Shown: positions 52,382-61,233 of the stretch, piece by piece | Numbering within the stretch: the stretch's first letter is position 1 | Layout of the letters: every line of letters starts with the position of its first letter | Source of the DNA: Flavobacterium saccharophilum | GTDB taxonomy: Bacteria > Bacteroidota > Bacteroidia > Flavobacteriales > Flavobacteriaceae | Assembly: GCF_900142735.1 (NCBI RefSeq) | Contig: NZ_FRBY01000001.1 | Span: 682,001-746,000 of the forward strand | DNA: 64,000 nucleotides | Direction: 5' to 3' | Translations under genes and position numbers: made by a program | The notes under the pieces: model-generated | What the model was told of the DNA's origin: nothing | The model's database searches: none | Seen by the model: the letters and a program-made list of their open reading frames with translations, nothing else

Positions 52382-52410
52382 ATGGAAGAGTGGCAACTCT
52401 TCCATTTTTA
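52382..52410 (+). terminator. Terminator between the S8 and M1 peptidase genes
   Basis: Stem ATGGAAGAGT / ACTCTTCCAT, loop GGCA, then TTTTTA. It ends 9 bases before the M1 start codon, so it may act as an attenuator in that gene's leader. Confidence 0.75.
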
Positions 52411-52418
52411 TTAAAACA

Positions 52419-54302
52419 ATGATGCGAAAAATTATACTATTATCCTTTCTGAGCTTTGGTTTAAACGCTGCATTTGCACAAAATGCTCCCTATTGGCAAC
52501 AACATGCCGATTACAAAATGGAGGTATCCATGGATGTCAAAAACTACCTGTACAAAGGGAAACAAGAATTGGTTTATACCAATAATTCTCCTGATACTCT
52601 AAGAAAAGTATTTTATCACTTATACCCAAATGCTTTCCAGCCAGGAAGCGAAATGGATGCGCGTCTGCATTCTATTAAAGATCCGGATGGCAGAATGGTA
52701 ACTAAAGTAAAAGGTGCCGATGGAAAAGAAGTAAAACAAAGTAGAATTGAAACTTTGAAACCAAATGAAATTGGATTTTTAAAAATCACAAATTTCAAAC
52801 AAGATGGTGTAACGGCTCAAACCAGAACTTCGGGAACTATTCTTGAAGTGACCTTGGCTAAACCAATTTTGCCAAATTCTAAAACAACTTTCACTTTAGA
52901 TTTTGACGGTCAGGTTCCGGTTCAGATTCGTCGTTCTGGACGAAATAATACTGAAGGAGTTGCCCTTTCAATGTCACAATGGTATCCAAAATTAGCCGAA
53001 TTTGATTTCGAAGGATGGCACGCAGATCCTTACATTGCAAGAGAATTTCACGGTGTTTGGGGGAATTTTGATGTGAAAATTACAATTGATGAAGACTATA
53101 CAATTGGCGGTTCAGGATATTTGCAGGATAAAAACCAAATTGGTCACGGGTATCAGGATGCTGGTGTAACAGTTGTTTATCCAAAAAAAGCAAAAACATT
53201 AACATGGCATTTTATTGCACCAAATGTTCACGATTTTACATGGGCTGCTGATAAAGCATATACGCATGATGTCGTAAAAGGACCAAACGATGTTGATTTA
53301 CATTTCTTCTACAAAAATGATCCAAAAACAACTGAAAACTGGAAACAATTAGAACCTTTAATGGTAAAAGTAATGGATTATTACAACCATAAAGTTGGAC
53401 CATATCCATACAAACAATATTCATTTATTCAGGGTGGAGATGGTGGAATGGAGTACGCAATGTGTACTTTGATGTTAGGAAGCGGAAAACTGGAAGGAAT
53501 TTTAGGTACGGCAACACACGAATTAGGACACTCTTGGTTCCAACATATTCTGGCTTCAAATGAGTCAAAACACCCATGGATGGATGAAGGTTTTACAACT
53601 TACATTGAAGACAGTGCTTTGAATGAATTGAAAGGAGATAAAAAAGAAGAAAACCCATTTAAAGGAGCTTATGGAGCTTACTATCAGTTAGTAAATTCTG
53701 GAAAAGAACAACCACAAACTACTCATGGTGATCGTTACGACGAAAACAGACCTTACAGTATTTCCTCTTATGTAAAAGGATGTATCTTTTTATCACAATT
53801 GGGTTATGTTATCGGACAAGAGAATTTAGATGCAACTTTAAAAAGATATTTTAATGATTTTAAATTCAAACATCCAACGCCAAATGACATCAAAAGATCT
53901 GCTGAGAGAGTTTCTGGAGCTGAATTGGATTGGTATTTAATTGATTGGGCTGAAACGGCAAATACAATTGATTACGGAATTAAAGACGTAGCTGACAACG
54001 CAGGGAAAGCAACTGTAACGTTAGAAAGAATTGGAAGAATGCCAATGCCTATCGACTTAAAAGTTGAATATACTGACGGAACTTCTGAGACTTTCTATAT
54101 TCCTTTAAGAATGATGAATTTCATTAAACCAAACCCAAATCCAAACGTAAAAAGAACTGTTTTGGAGGATTGGGCATGGGCACAGTCAAACTACAGTTTT
54201 ATAATCGACAAGAACAAAACTGTAATCAAAAAGATCACAATTGATCCAAGCGGATTAATGGCTGATATAAAACCTGCAAACAATGTTTTTGAAGTGAAAT
54301 AA
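52419..54302 (+). CDS. Secreted M1-family metallopeptidase
   Basis: A 627-residue protein with signal peptide (ends NAAFAQNAP). The zinc site HELGH (~366-370), with the second Glu in WMDEGFTTY 19 residues on, gives the HExxH-x18-E pattern of M1; the exopeptidase loop GxMEN appears as GGMEYA. N-terminal beta domain ~25-210, catalytic ~220-480, small C-terminal beta domain with a FYIPLRMMNF element. It is an aminopeptidase by family, probably periplasmic or secreted; with the S8 enzyme it could complete peptide breakdown. The start could be either of two adjacent ATGs. Confidence 0.9.
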   Translation: MMRKIILLSFLSFGLNAAFAQNAPYWQQHADYKMEVSMDVKNYLYKGKQELVYTNNSPDTLRKVFYHLYPNAFQPGSEMDARLHSIKDPDGRMVTKVKGADGKEVKQSRIETLKPNEIGFLKITNFKQDGVTAQTRTSGTILEVTLAKPILPNSKTTFTLDFDGQVPVQIRRSGRNNTEGVALSMSQWYPKLAEFDFEGWHADPYIAREFHGVWGNFDVKITIDEDYTIGGSGYLQDKNQIGHGYQDAGVTVVYPKKAKTLTWHFIAPNVHDFTWAADKAYTHDVVKGPNDVDLHFFYKNDPKTTENWKQLEPLMVKVMDYYNHKVGPYPYKQYSFIQGGDGGMEYAMCTLMLGSGKLEGILGTATHELGHSWFQHILASNESKHPWMDEGFTTYIEDSALNELKGDKKEENPFKGAYGAYYQLVNSGKEQPQTTHGDRYDENRPYSISSYVKGCIFLSQLGYVIGQENLDATLKRYFNDFKFKHPTPNDIKRSAERVSGAELDWYLIDWAETANTIDYGIKDVADNAGKATVTLERIGRMPMPIDLKVEYTDGTSETFYIPLRMMNFIKPNPNPNVKRTVLEDWAWAQSNYSFIIDKNKTVIKKITIDPSGLMADIKPANNVFEVK

Positions 54303-54320
54303 GAGAAATATCCTTTATAC

Positions 54321-54356
54321 AAAAAGCCCTTAAAATTATTTTTTAAGGGCTTTTTC
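54321..54356. terminator. Bidirectional terminator between the M1 peptidase and DUF418 genes
   Basis: Stem AAAAAGCCCTTAAAA / TTTTAAGGGCTTTTT around a 5-base loop. Confidence 0.9.
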
Positions 54357-54385
54357 TTTTTTCAAATTTTATCTAAAATATAGAA

Positions 54386-55582
54386 TTATACCGTTTTCAT
54401 TTCAGTAACTGTCTGAGGTTGTGTTTTCTTAAAAGGAAAAAACTTTAGGTAACTTGCAGATCTCCAAAGCCATTCGATTGGTCCGTAATTGTATTTAGAA
54501 AGCCACCATTTGCTAATGAATAATTGGATGATAAAGACAACAACAGCCAGCGAGAAGTAAAACCAATACGGCATTGTATCGGCTATTCCTAAACCAATTC
54601 CTGAGAAAATAAAAGCTGCCAGAATATTTTGAGTAATATAATTAGTTAAGGTCATTTTACCACCAGCACTAAAATAACTGAAAATCGTTTTTAGTTTTCC
54701 GTTGGTATAAAGCAGGCAAATTCCGGTTGCAATAAAAATCATTGTACTCAAAACTAACCAGTACAATGGATGAAAAAATTTAAGAGGAGCAAGCTTATAG
54801 AAAATCATTAAATTGAAACCAACACCAATAAAAATAGCCGTACCTAAACTAATCCAAAGTGTCTTTTCTAGTAACTTTTTCTGTTCGTTTAAACGGTTAA
54901 AGAAATCAAGTTTTTGAAGCAGAAACCCAAAAAGCATACACGCAAACATTACAATATGTGCCGTAATAGCGTAACCCGGAATAATGATTTGTTCATAAAA
55001 AGAAGCCAGTAAATTGAACTTAAAAAAGTCCAGCCAGTTCCCGGAATGATACAATTTTAAATATTCCGGATTTGTGGTAATTTCAGGATGTTCGACGGTA
55101 AAGCCATTCACAAATGCCATAATAAAAGGAGTCGTAACAACAAGAACGGCACAAATAATGCTTAATGTTTTTGCTGAACTCTTATAAAATAAAAGCATTA
55201 CAAGTCCTAAAAAGGCATAGTCTTTTAGAATGTCACCAAGCCAAAAAGACGAATTTATAAAGGCCAAGATGAAAAGCAAGATCATTCGCCAGGCAAAAAA
55301 AGTAACGGGATTTTTTCCTTTCGCTGCTACGTTATTAATTAAAATGGCAAAACCATAGCCAAATAAGAGCGTTAAAAGAGTCCAGGATTTTGCTGCGAAG
55401 AAATAACGGTTAAAATAGAATAGTATATCTGATACAAGACTATTGTTGATTTTGTGTTCTACACCAATGTGTAAAAAATCAGAATAATTGCCAATGGCAA
55501 CGCCCAAAATGGCCCAGCCGCGAAGAATGTCGACAATAGCAGTTCGTTTGCTTTGTTCGACAGGATGATAAGAATTTGTCAT
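54386..55582 (-). CDS. DUF418 multi-pass membrane protein
   Basis: A 398-residue protein with about ten membrane helices. Family landmarks: RTAIVDILRGWAILGVAIGNY at the start, a SWTLLTLLFGYGFAILI second motif, and the C-terminal DUF418 block with GGKMTLTNYITQNI and YNYGPIEWLWRSASY. The family is related by topology to acyltransferase-3-like and HGSNAT-like proteins, but its role is unknown. Single gene, convergent with the M1 peptidase gene. Confidence 0.85.
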   Translation of the reverse strand: MTNSYHPVEQSKRTAIVDILRGWAILGVAIGNYSDFLHIGVEHKINNSLVSDILFYFNRYFFAAKSWTLLTLLFGYGFAILINNVAAKGKNPVTFFAWRMILLFILAFINSSFWLGDILKDYAFLGLVMLLFYKSSAKTLSIICAVLVVTTPFIMAFVNGFTVEHPEITTNPEYLKLYHSGNWLDFFKFNLLASFYEQIIIPGYAITAHIVMFACMLFGFLLQKLDFFNRLNEQKKLLEKTLWISLGTAIFIGVGFNLMIFYKLAPLKFFHPLYWLVLSTMIFIATGICLLYTNGKLKTIFSYFSAGGKMTLTNYITQNILAAFIFSGIGLGIADTMPYWFYFSLAVVVFIIQLFISKWWLSKYNYGPIEWLWRSASYLKFFPFKKTQPQTVTEMKTV

Positions 55583-55707
55583 TTGATTAACATTTTGTTT
55601 GTGATTGATTGATGATTTTAGATAAAATTTGAAATTATTTTAACGCAACCAAAAGTAAGAAAATTATATAACCAATAACTTTTGTCTAAAAATATATTCC
55701 AAAAAGA

Positions 55708-55752
55708 AAAGCGTGTTATTTTAAAAGAAGTACTTTTAAAATAACACGCTTT
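55708..55752 (-). terminator. Terminator of the threonine dehydrogenase gene
   Basis: A 20-bp perfect stem (AAAGCGTGTTATTTTAAAAG and complement) with loop AAGTA; minus-strand U-rich tail. Confidence 0.85.
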
Positions 55753-55773
55753 AAATTATTTAGGTATTTGAGT

Positions 55774-56712
55774 TTAACTCAAATGTTCCAGCATATCTTT
55801 AGTCATAGTTTCAAGATCAAAAGTATGTTTCCAGTCCCAATCTTTTCTAGCCTCAGCATCATCGATACTTGCCGGCCAGCTGTCTGCAATTTTTTGACGG
55901 AAATCTGGATTATAAGTAATCTCAAATTCCGGAATATGTTTTTTGATTTCAGCAGCAATTTCAGTTGGTGTAAAACTCATTGCAGCCAAATTGTATGAAG
56001 AATGTATTTTGATTTTTTCAGCTGGTGCTTTCATAATGTTGATGGTTGCATCAATTGCGTCATCCATATACATCATTGGCATTTTGGTTTCAGATGATAG
56101 AAAACATTCGTATTTTTTATCGGCTATAGCCTTATAGAAAATATCAACAGCATAATCTGTAGTTCCACCGCCCGGAGGGGTAGACCAGCTAATTAAACCA
56201 GGATAACGGATGCTTCTAACATCAACACCATAAATATTATGGTAGTATTCGCACCATCTTTCACCTGCTTGTTTACTAATTCCGTAAACTGTCGAAGGTT
56301 CCATAACCGTGTATTGCGGAGTGTTTTCTTTTGGAGTAGTTGGCCCAAAAACCGCAATACTTGATGGCCAGAAGATCTTTTTTATTTTTTTCGCTTTCGC
56401 TAAATTTAAAACGTGAAATAAGGAATTCATATTCAAATCCCAGGCAAATGCAGGATTTTTTTCGGCAGTAGCCGATAAAAGTGCTGCCATCAAATAAATA
56501 TCAGTAATTTGATGTACTTCTACAAGATGCTCAATTTGGTTAAAATCTAAAGCATTGACCACTTCAAAAGGTCCTGAATTAACAACATCAGTATTTAATT
56601 TTCGGATATCAGAAGCAATTACATTTTCTGTTCCGTATAACTTACGTAATTTCTGGGTTAATTCTGTCCCAATTTGACCGCAAGCGCCAATAATCAAGAT
56701 TTTTGGATTCAT
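55774..56712 (-). CDS. tdh: L-threonine 3-dehydrogenase (short-chain/epimerase-like type)
   Basis: A 312-residue NAD-dependent enzyme of the UDP-galactose-epimerase-like branch, which oxidises threonine to 2-amino-3-ketobutyrate on the way to glycine or aminoacetone. Rossmann motif IIGACGQIGTEL at the N-terminus, catalytic Ser in WPSSIAVFG, Tyr and Lys in TVYGISKQAGERW, and the substrate-loop RYPGLISWSTPPGGGTTDYAV, which is diagnostic for this TDH type rather than sugar epimerases. Length is normal. No kbl gene is next to it. Confidence 0.9.
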   Translation of the reverse strand: MNPKILIIGACGQIGTELTQKLRKLYGTENVIASDIRKLNTDVVNSGPFEVVNALDFNQIEHLVEVHQITDIYLMAALLSATAEKNPAFAWDLNMNSLFHVLNLAKAKKIKKIFWPSSIAVFGPTTPKENTPQYTVMEPSTVYGISKQAGERWCEYYHNIYGVDVRSIRYPGLISWSTPPGGGTTDYAVDIFYKAIADKKYECFLSSETKMPMMYMDDAIDATINIMKAPAEKIKIHSSYNLAAMSFTPTEIAAEIKKHIPEFEITYNPDFRQKIADSWPASIDDAEARKDWDWKHTFDLETMTKDMLEHLS

Positions 56713-56735
56713 TTTTTGTAGTTTTTTTAGTTAAG

Positions 56736-56743
56736 CAAATATA
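56736..56743 (-). promoter_or_regulatory. tdh promoter -7 box (TATATTTG on the minus strand)
   Basis: CAAATATA on the plus strand, 24 bases before the start codon. Confidence 0.5.
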
Positions 56744-57032
56744 ACGTTTTCGCAATTACGCAAGCTTTTTAGAATCATAAATTATAGATTCAATAATGAA
56801 AAAGTTTGTTTGTTGGATAATTCTCTTTTCCAAGGGTGTGCCTTTGTGCCGGTAAGGATGTGTCTGTGTGCCTTTAAAAAGTCTTTGTTAAAAATCATTT
56901 TTATTGAGGATAAAAGGTGAAAAGAACCCTTTTAAATGATTATGGAGAGCCCTATCGGAAGTGACAAAAAAATAACCTTGTTTTATAGATTCTTTAGCAA
57001 AAAACAGAATTCGTAATTGTAAATTTACTTTG

Positions 57033-57040
57033 TAACTTTG
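57033..57040 (+). promoter_or_regulatory. -7 box TAACTTTG of the lipoprotein-mfd operon
   Basis: Exact TAnnTTTG match 20 bases before the ATG at 57060; the ATG at 57048 would be nearly leaderless. Confidence 0.5.
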
Positions 57041-57059
57041 TAGCTTAATGTTTTACCAA

Positions 57060-57671
57060 ATGAAATATAAAATATCTCTTTTTTTGCTTTTGATTTTTGT
57101 GTTGAATTCATGTCAAAATGAAAATGAAAAACGCCTTGCTGAAAATCTAAAAGTGGCAAAAAAGAACGAAAAAATATTTAACAATATTAATAAGGCCTGG
57201 GTTTTTATTGATGAACCAATCAATGAAGTTTCAGAAAAAAATGTAAACTCCTGGAACGAATGGCGTGAGTTTTTAAAAGAACTTGGTGAAAAACCTAGAA
57301 AAACAATCGGTGCATTTCAGAAAAAGTCTACTGCTATTTCAAAAAAAGCAATGGCGCTGAACAATAATATTCCAGCAGAATTTAATCTACCTCAAATAAA
57401 AAGCCGAATTTCTATTTTGATTACCAAAGTCAAAATGCTGGATTTATTTATTCACCTCAGTACAATTCCAGATGAGAAAGTAACTTTTTTGATTGGAGAA
57501 ATCAACAAAGAATTGGTTTCTTTAGAAAGACAAATGGATAAAATTGTTGAGAAAGCTAAAATTCCGAAAGAAGAAGGAGAAGAAGATTTCTTAAGAATGT
57601 TAGATACAACACGCGCAATTCCAAATTCAGGACCTGTGCCGCCAATACAAAATACGCCTAAAGTTGAGTAA
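57060..57671 (+). CDS. Helical lipoprotein upstream of mfd
   Basis: 203 residues from the ATG at 57060 (57048 is an alternative). Lipobox VLNSC, Cys ~18. The rest is almost all helix with many Lys and Glu (~25-180) and a Pro-rich tail. I do not recognise a family. Its stop codon overlaps the TTG start of mfd, so the two are translationally coupled, although a lipoprotein and a DNA-repair translocase have no known functional link. Confidence 0.65.
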   Translation: MKYKISLFLLLIFVLNSCQNENEKRLAENLKVAKKNEKIFNNINKAWVFIDEPINEVSEKNVNSWNEWREFLKELGEKPRKTIGAFQKKSTAISKKAMALNNNIPAEFNLPQIKSRISILITKVKMLDLFIHLSTIPDEKVTFLIGEINKELVSLERQMDKIVEKAKIPKEEGEEDFLRMLDTTRAIPNSGPVPPIQNTPKVE

Positions 57672-60600
57672 AAACGCCCTATATACTACCTACGATAATC
57701 TGCCAAAAGCAGAGCAGATTGCAACAAATTTACTGGAAGGAAATCAAGTAAAAATGCATCTTAGCGGTTTGTTGGGATCTGCAGTTTCATTTATAATTCG
57801 TGCTGTTTTCAAAAAAACCGAATTGCCTTTTTTAATTATTTTAGACAATAAAGAAGAAGCCGCTTATTATTTGAACGACCTTGAACAAATGATCGGTGAG
57901 CAGGATGTATTGTTTTATCCGGCTTCATTTCGTCGTCCGTATCAGGTTGATGAAACTGATAATGCTAATGTTTTGCTTCGAGCTGAGGTTTTAAACCGAA
58001 TAAATTCGAGAAAAAAACCAGCCATAATTGTTACCTATCCGGAAGCTCTTTTTGAGAAAGTAGTAACGCGTCAGCAATTAGATAAAAATACTTTAAAAGT
58101 CGCTTTGAACGATAAAATTTCGATCGATTTTATCAACGAAGTTTTGTTCGAATATGAATTCAAAAGAGTTGATTTTATTACAGAACCGGGAGAATTCTCC
58201 GTTCGTGGAGGAATCGTCGATGTATTCTCTTTTTCGAATGATCATCCGTACCGAATTGAATTCTTCGGAAACGAAGTTGACAGCATCAGAAGTTTTGATG
58301 TAGAGACACAATTGTCTGTAGAAACGCATAAAAAAATCACGATTATCCCGAATGTCGAAAACAAGATTTTTCAGGAAAACCGTGAAAGTTTCTTAGATTA
58401 TATTGCAGAGAAAACCGTTCTTTTCATTCAAAACACCGACGGACTTTTTAGTCAGTTAGACAAACAATTCGCAAGGGCCGAAGAAGCTTTTGAGAAACTT
58501 TCAGGAGAAATAAAACACGCCACTCCAGAACAATTATTCTTAAATCAGAGTTCGTTTATCAAACGTGCCTTGGATTTTTCGATAGTAGAACTGGCTTCAA
58601 AACCCATTTTCAAAATTACCAAAAAGGTTGAATTTCATTTTCAGCCACAGCCTTCTTTCAACAAACAGTTTGATTTGCTGTTGAATAATTTGAGCGAAAA
58701 TCATTTTAACGGATATAAAAATTATCTGTTTTGTTCAAATGAAACGCAGGCAAAACGTTTTCACGATATCTTCGAATCTTTGGATGAAGCGAATTCAGAG
58801 AATATCCGCAAGCAGTATCATACTATTGTATTGCCTTTGTACCAAGGTTTTATTGACGAAGAAAATCAAATAACGGCTTATACCGATCACCAGATTTTTG
58901 AGCGTTATCACAAATTCAACATCAAAAACGGTTATTCTAAAAAGCAGAATATTACGCTAAAAGAATTAACTGCACTTTCTGTTGGCGATTACGTAACGCA
59001 CATCGATCACGGAATCGGAAAATTTGGCGGTTTGCAGAAAATTCAGGTGGAAGGCAAAACGCAGGAAGCCATTAAATTGGTTTATGCCGATAATGATATT
59101 GTGTATGTGAGCATTCATTCGCTTCATAAAATCTCAAAATACAACGGAAAAGACGGAACGCCTCCGAAAATCTATAAATTAGGATCGAACGCCTGGAAAG
59201 TTTTAAAACAAAAAACCAAAGCGCGTGTCAAGCATATTGCGTTCAATTTAATTCAGTTGTATGCAAAACGTCGTTTAGAAAAAGGTTTTCAGTTTGCACC
59301 GGACAGTTATTTACAAAACGAATTAGAGAGTTCGTTTATCTATGAAGATACGCCGGATCAAACCAAATCAACACAAGAAGTAAAAGCCGACATGGAAAGC
59401 GATCGCCCAATGGATCGTTTGGTTTGTGGTGACGTTGGTTTCGGTAAAACTGAGGTAGCGATTCGTGCTGCTTTTAAAGCGGTTGATAACAGCAAACAAG
59501 TTGCTGTTTTAGTCCCGACGACTATTTTGGCTTATCAGCATTATAGAACTTTTACTGAGAGACTAAAAGATATGCCGGTTTCAATTGGTTACTTAAACCG
59601 ATTCAGAACCGCAAAACAAAAAACACAAACCTTAAAAGATTTAGCCGAAGGAAAACTAGATATCGTCATCGGAACGCATCAATTAGTAAACAAAAATGTG
59701 GTTTTTAAAGATCTTGGTTTATTGATTGTCGATGAAGAACAAAAGTTTGGTGTAAATGTAAAAGATAAATTAAAAACCATTGCTGCAAATGTCGATACCT
59801 TGACATTAACCGCAACGCCAATTCCGAGAACGCTTCAGTTTTCGTTAATGGCCGCGCGAGATTTATCTGTAATTACCACACCTCCGCCAAATCGTTATCC
59901 AATTGAAACGAATGTGGTTGGTTTTAATGAAGAAATAATTCGTGATGCGATTTCATATGAAATTCAGCGAAACGGACAAGTTTTCTTCATCAATAACCGA
60001 ATCGAAAATATAAAAGAAGTGGCCGGAATGATTCAGCGTTTGGTACCAAATGCCAGAGTCGGAATTGGTCACGGACAAATGGAAGGCGCCAAACTCGAAG
60101 AATTGATGTTAGGCTTCATGAACGGTGATTTTGATGTTTTGGTGGCAACCACAATCATCGAAAGCGGTTTGGATGTACCCAATGCCAACACGATTTTCAT
60201 CAACAACGCCAATAATTTCGGATTGTCAGATCTGCATCAAATGCGTGGGCGAGTAGGGCGAAGCAACAAAAAAGCGTTTTGTTATTTCATCTGTCCGCCG
60301 TATTCTTCTATGACCGAAGATGCCAGAAAACGTATTCAGGCCTTAGAGCAATTCAGTGAACTCGGAAGCGGTTTCAACATTGCCATGAAAGATCTTGAAA
60401 TTCGTGGTGCCGGAGATTTATTAGGTGGCGAGCAAAGCGGTTTCATCAACGAAATTGGTTTTGATACGTACCAAAAAATCATGAACGAAGCTATCGAAGA
60501 ATTGAAAGAAAACGAATTCAAAGATTTATATCCGGAAGAGAACGATATTGAAACGAAAGAATACGTAAAAGATCTACAAATTGATACCGATTTTGAGTTG

Positions 60601-61029
60601 TTATTTTCTGATGAATACATCAATAATGTTACAGAACGTCTGAGTTTATACAACGAGTTGGGTTCTGTAAAAAATGAAGCCGAGTTGGTTATATTCCAAA
60701 ACAAATTAATTGACCGTTTCGGGCCAATGCCTCCACGCGCCAATGCCTTGATGAATAGTATTCGCATCAAATGGATTGCAACCAACATTGGAATCGAAAA
60801 ATTGGTAATGAAAAAAGGCAAAATGATTGGTTATTTTGTCTCAGATCAACAGTCTGATTATTATCAGTCGTCAAAATTTAGAAAGGTTTTACAATTTGTA
60901 CAAAAACACAGTTCACTTTGTCAAATGAAAGAAAAACAAACCCCTAATGGTTTACGACTTTTATTGACTTTTGATAATGTAAAATCGACCAAAAGAGCAT
61001 TGGAATTGATGGAATTATTAGGGGAGTAA
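57664..61029 (+). CDS. mfd: Mfd transcription-repair coupling factor
   Basis: A 1121-residue translocase that removes RNA polymerase stalled at DNA damage and recruits UvrA. Start taken as TTG at 57664, which overlaps the previous stop by 8 bases; no ATG lies near and homology begins at once. UvrB-like region ~1-330 (LLGSAVSFIIRAVF, FSVRGGIVDVF), RNA-polymerase-interacting domain ~430-510 (GDYVTHIDHGIGKFGGL), helicase lobes with Walker A GDVGFGKTEVA, DEEQKFGV box, TATPIPRTL, and TIIESGLDVPN / QMRGRVGRS motifs, and a C-terminal TRCF domain ~990-1090. Length is normal. Confidence 0.95.
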   Translation: MSKNALYTTYDNLPKAEQIATNLLEGNQVKMHLSGLLGSAVSFIIRAVFKKTELPFLIILDNKEEAAYYLNDLEQMIGEQDVLFYPASFRRPYQVDETDNANVLLRAEVLNRINSRKKPAIIVTYPEALFEKVVTRQQLDKNTLKVALNDKISIDFINEVLFEYEFKRVDFITEPGEFSVRGGIVDVFSFSNDHPYRIEFFGNEVDSIRSFDVETQLSVETHKKITIIPNVENKIFQENRESFLDYIAEKTVLFIQNTDGLFSQLDKQFARAEEAFEKLSGEIKHATPEQLFLNQSSFIKRALDFSIVELASKPIFKITKKVEFHFQPQPSFNKQFDLLLNNLSENHFNGYKNYLFCSNETQAKRFHDIFESLDEANSENIRKQYHTIVLPLYQGFIDEENQITAYTDHQIFERYHKFNIKNGYSKKQNITLKELTALSVGDYVTHIDHGIGKFGGLQKIQVEGKTQEAIKLVYADNDIVYVSIHSLHKISKYNGKDGTPPKIYKLGSNAWKVLKQKTKARVKHIAFNLIQLYAKRRLEKGFQFAPDSYLQNELESSFIYEDTPDQTKSTQEVKADMESDRPMDRLVCGDVGFGKTEVAIRAAFKAVDNSKQVAVLVPTTILAYQHYRTFTERLKDMPVSIGYLNRFRTAKQKTQTLKDLAEGKLDIVIGTHQLVNKNVVFKDLGLLIVDEEQKFGVNVKDKLKTIAANVDTLTLTATPIPRTLQFSLMAARDLSVITTPPPNRYPIETNVVGFNEEIIRDAISYEIQRNGQVFFINNRIENIKEVAGMIQRLVPNARVGIGHGQMEGAKLEELMLGFMNGDFDVLVATTIIESGLDVPNANTIFINNANNFGLSDLHQMRGRVGRSNKKAFCYFICPPYSSMTEDARKRIQALEQFSELGSGFNIAMKDLEIRGAGDLLGGEQSGFINEIGFDTYQKIMNEAIEELKENEFKDLYPEENDIETKEYVKDLQIDTDFELLFSDEYINNVTERLSLYNELGSVKNEAELVIFQNKLIDRFGPMPPRANALMNSIRIKWIATNIGIEKLVMKKGKMIGYFVSDQQSDYYQSSKFRKVLQFVQKHSSLCQMKEKQTPNGLRLLLTFDNVKSTKRALELMELLGE

Positions 61030-61069
61030 TTTTTTTGTTCTTTAGAAGCAGAAAAATCAAGTTTCAAAA

Positions 61070-61150
61070 GACTACCAGTCCCGCTATCCCTTTCAATCTT
61101 TTGTGCTGAACCCCAGCACAAAAGGATTTCCAGTCCTATCGGGGCTAGAT
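61070..61150. repeat. Intergenic repeat with CTATCGGGGCTAG border
   Basis: CTTTTGTGCTG and its near-complement CAGCACAAAAG form a hairpin at 61099-61125, flanked by CCCGCTATCCC on the left and CCTATCGGGGCTAG on the right. The CTATCGGGGCT string also ends the palindrome inside the tRNA-Asn remnants. I recall sequences like this scattered in Flavobacterium genomes; no search was possible. Confidence 0.55.
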
Positions 61151-61180
61151 TAGACGTTTTGTAATTCTATTACCGTTTAA

Positions 61181-61220
61181 AAAAAAGGCGTATGAAAAAT
61201 ATTTCATACGCCTTTTTTTT
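61181..61220. terminator. Bidirectional terminator after mfd
   Basis: A 17-bp stem AAAAAAGGCGTATGAAA / TTTCATACGCCTTTTTT, loop AATA. It serves mfd and the convergent IPT/TIG gene. Confidence 0.9.
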
Positions 61221-61233
61221 GACATAACTAAAT

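Larger units (their letters stand above)
56713..57059. other. Divergent intergenic region between tdh and the lipoprotein-mfd operon
   Basis: Promoter boxes at both ends. In the middle GTGTGCCTTTGTGCC (56836-56850) and GTGTGCCTTT (56866-56875) form another word-like repeat. No gene. Confidence 0.45.
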
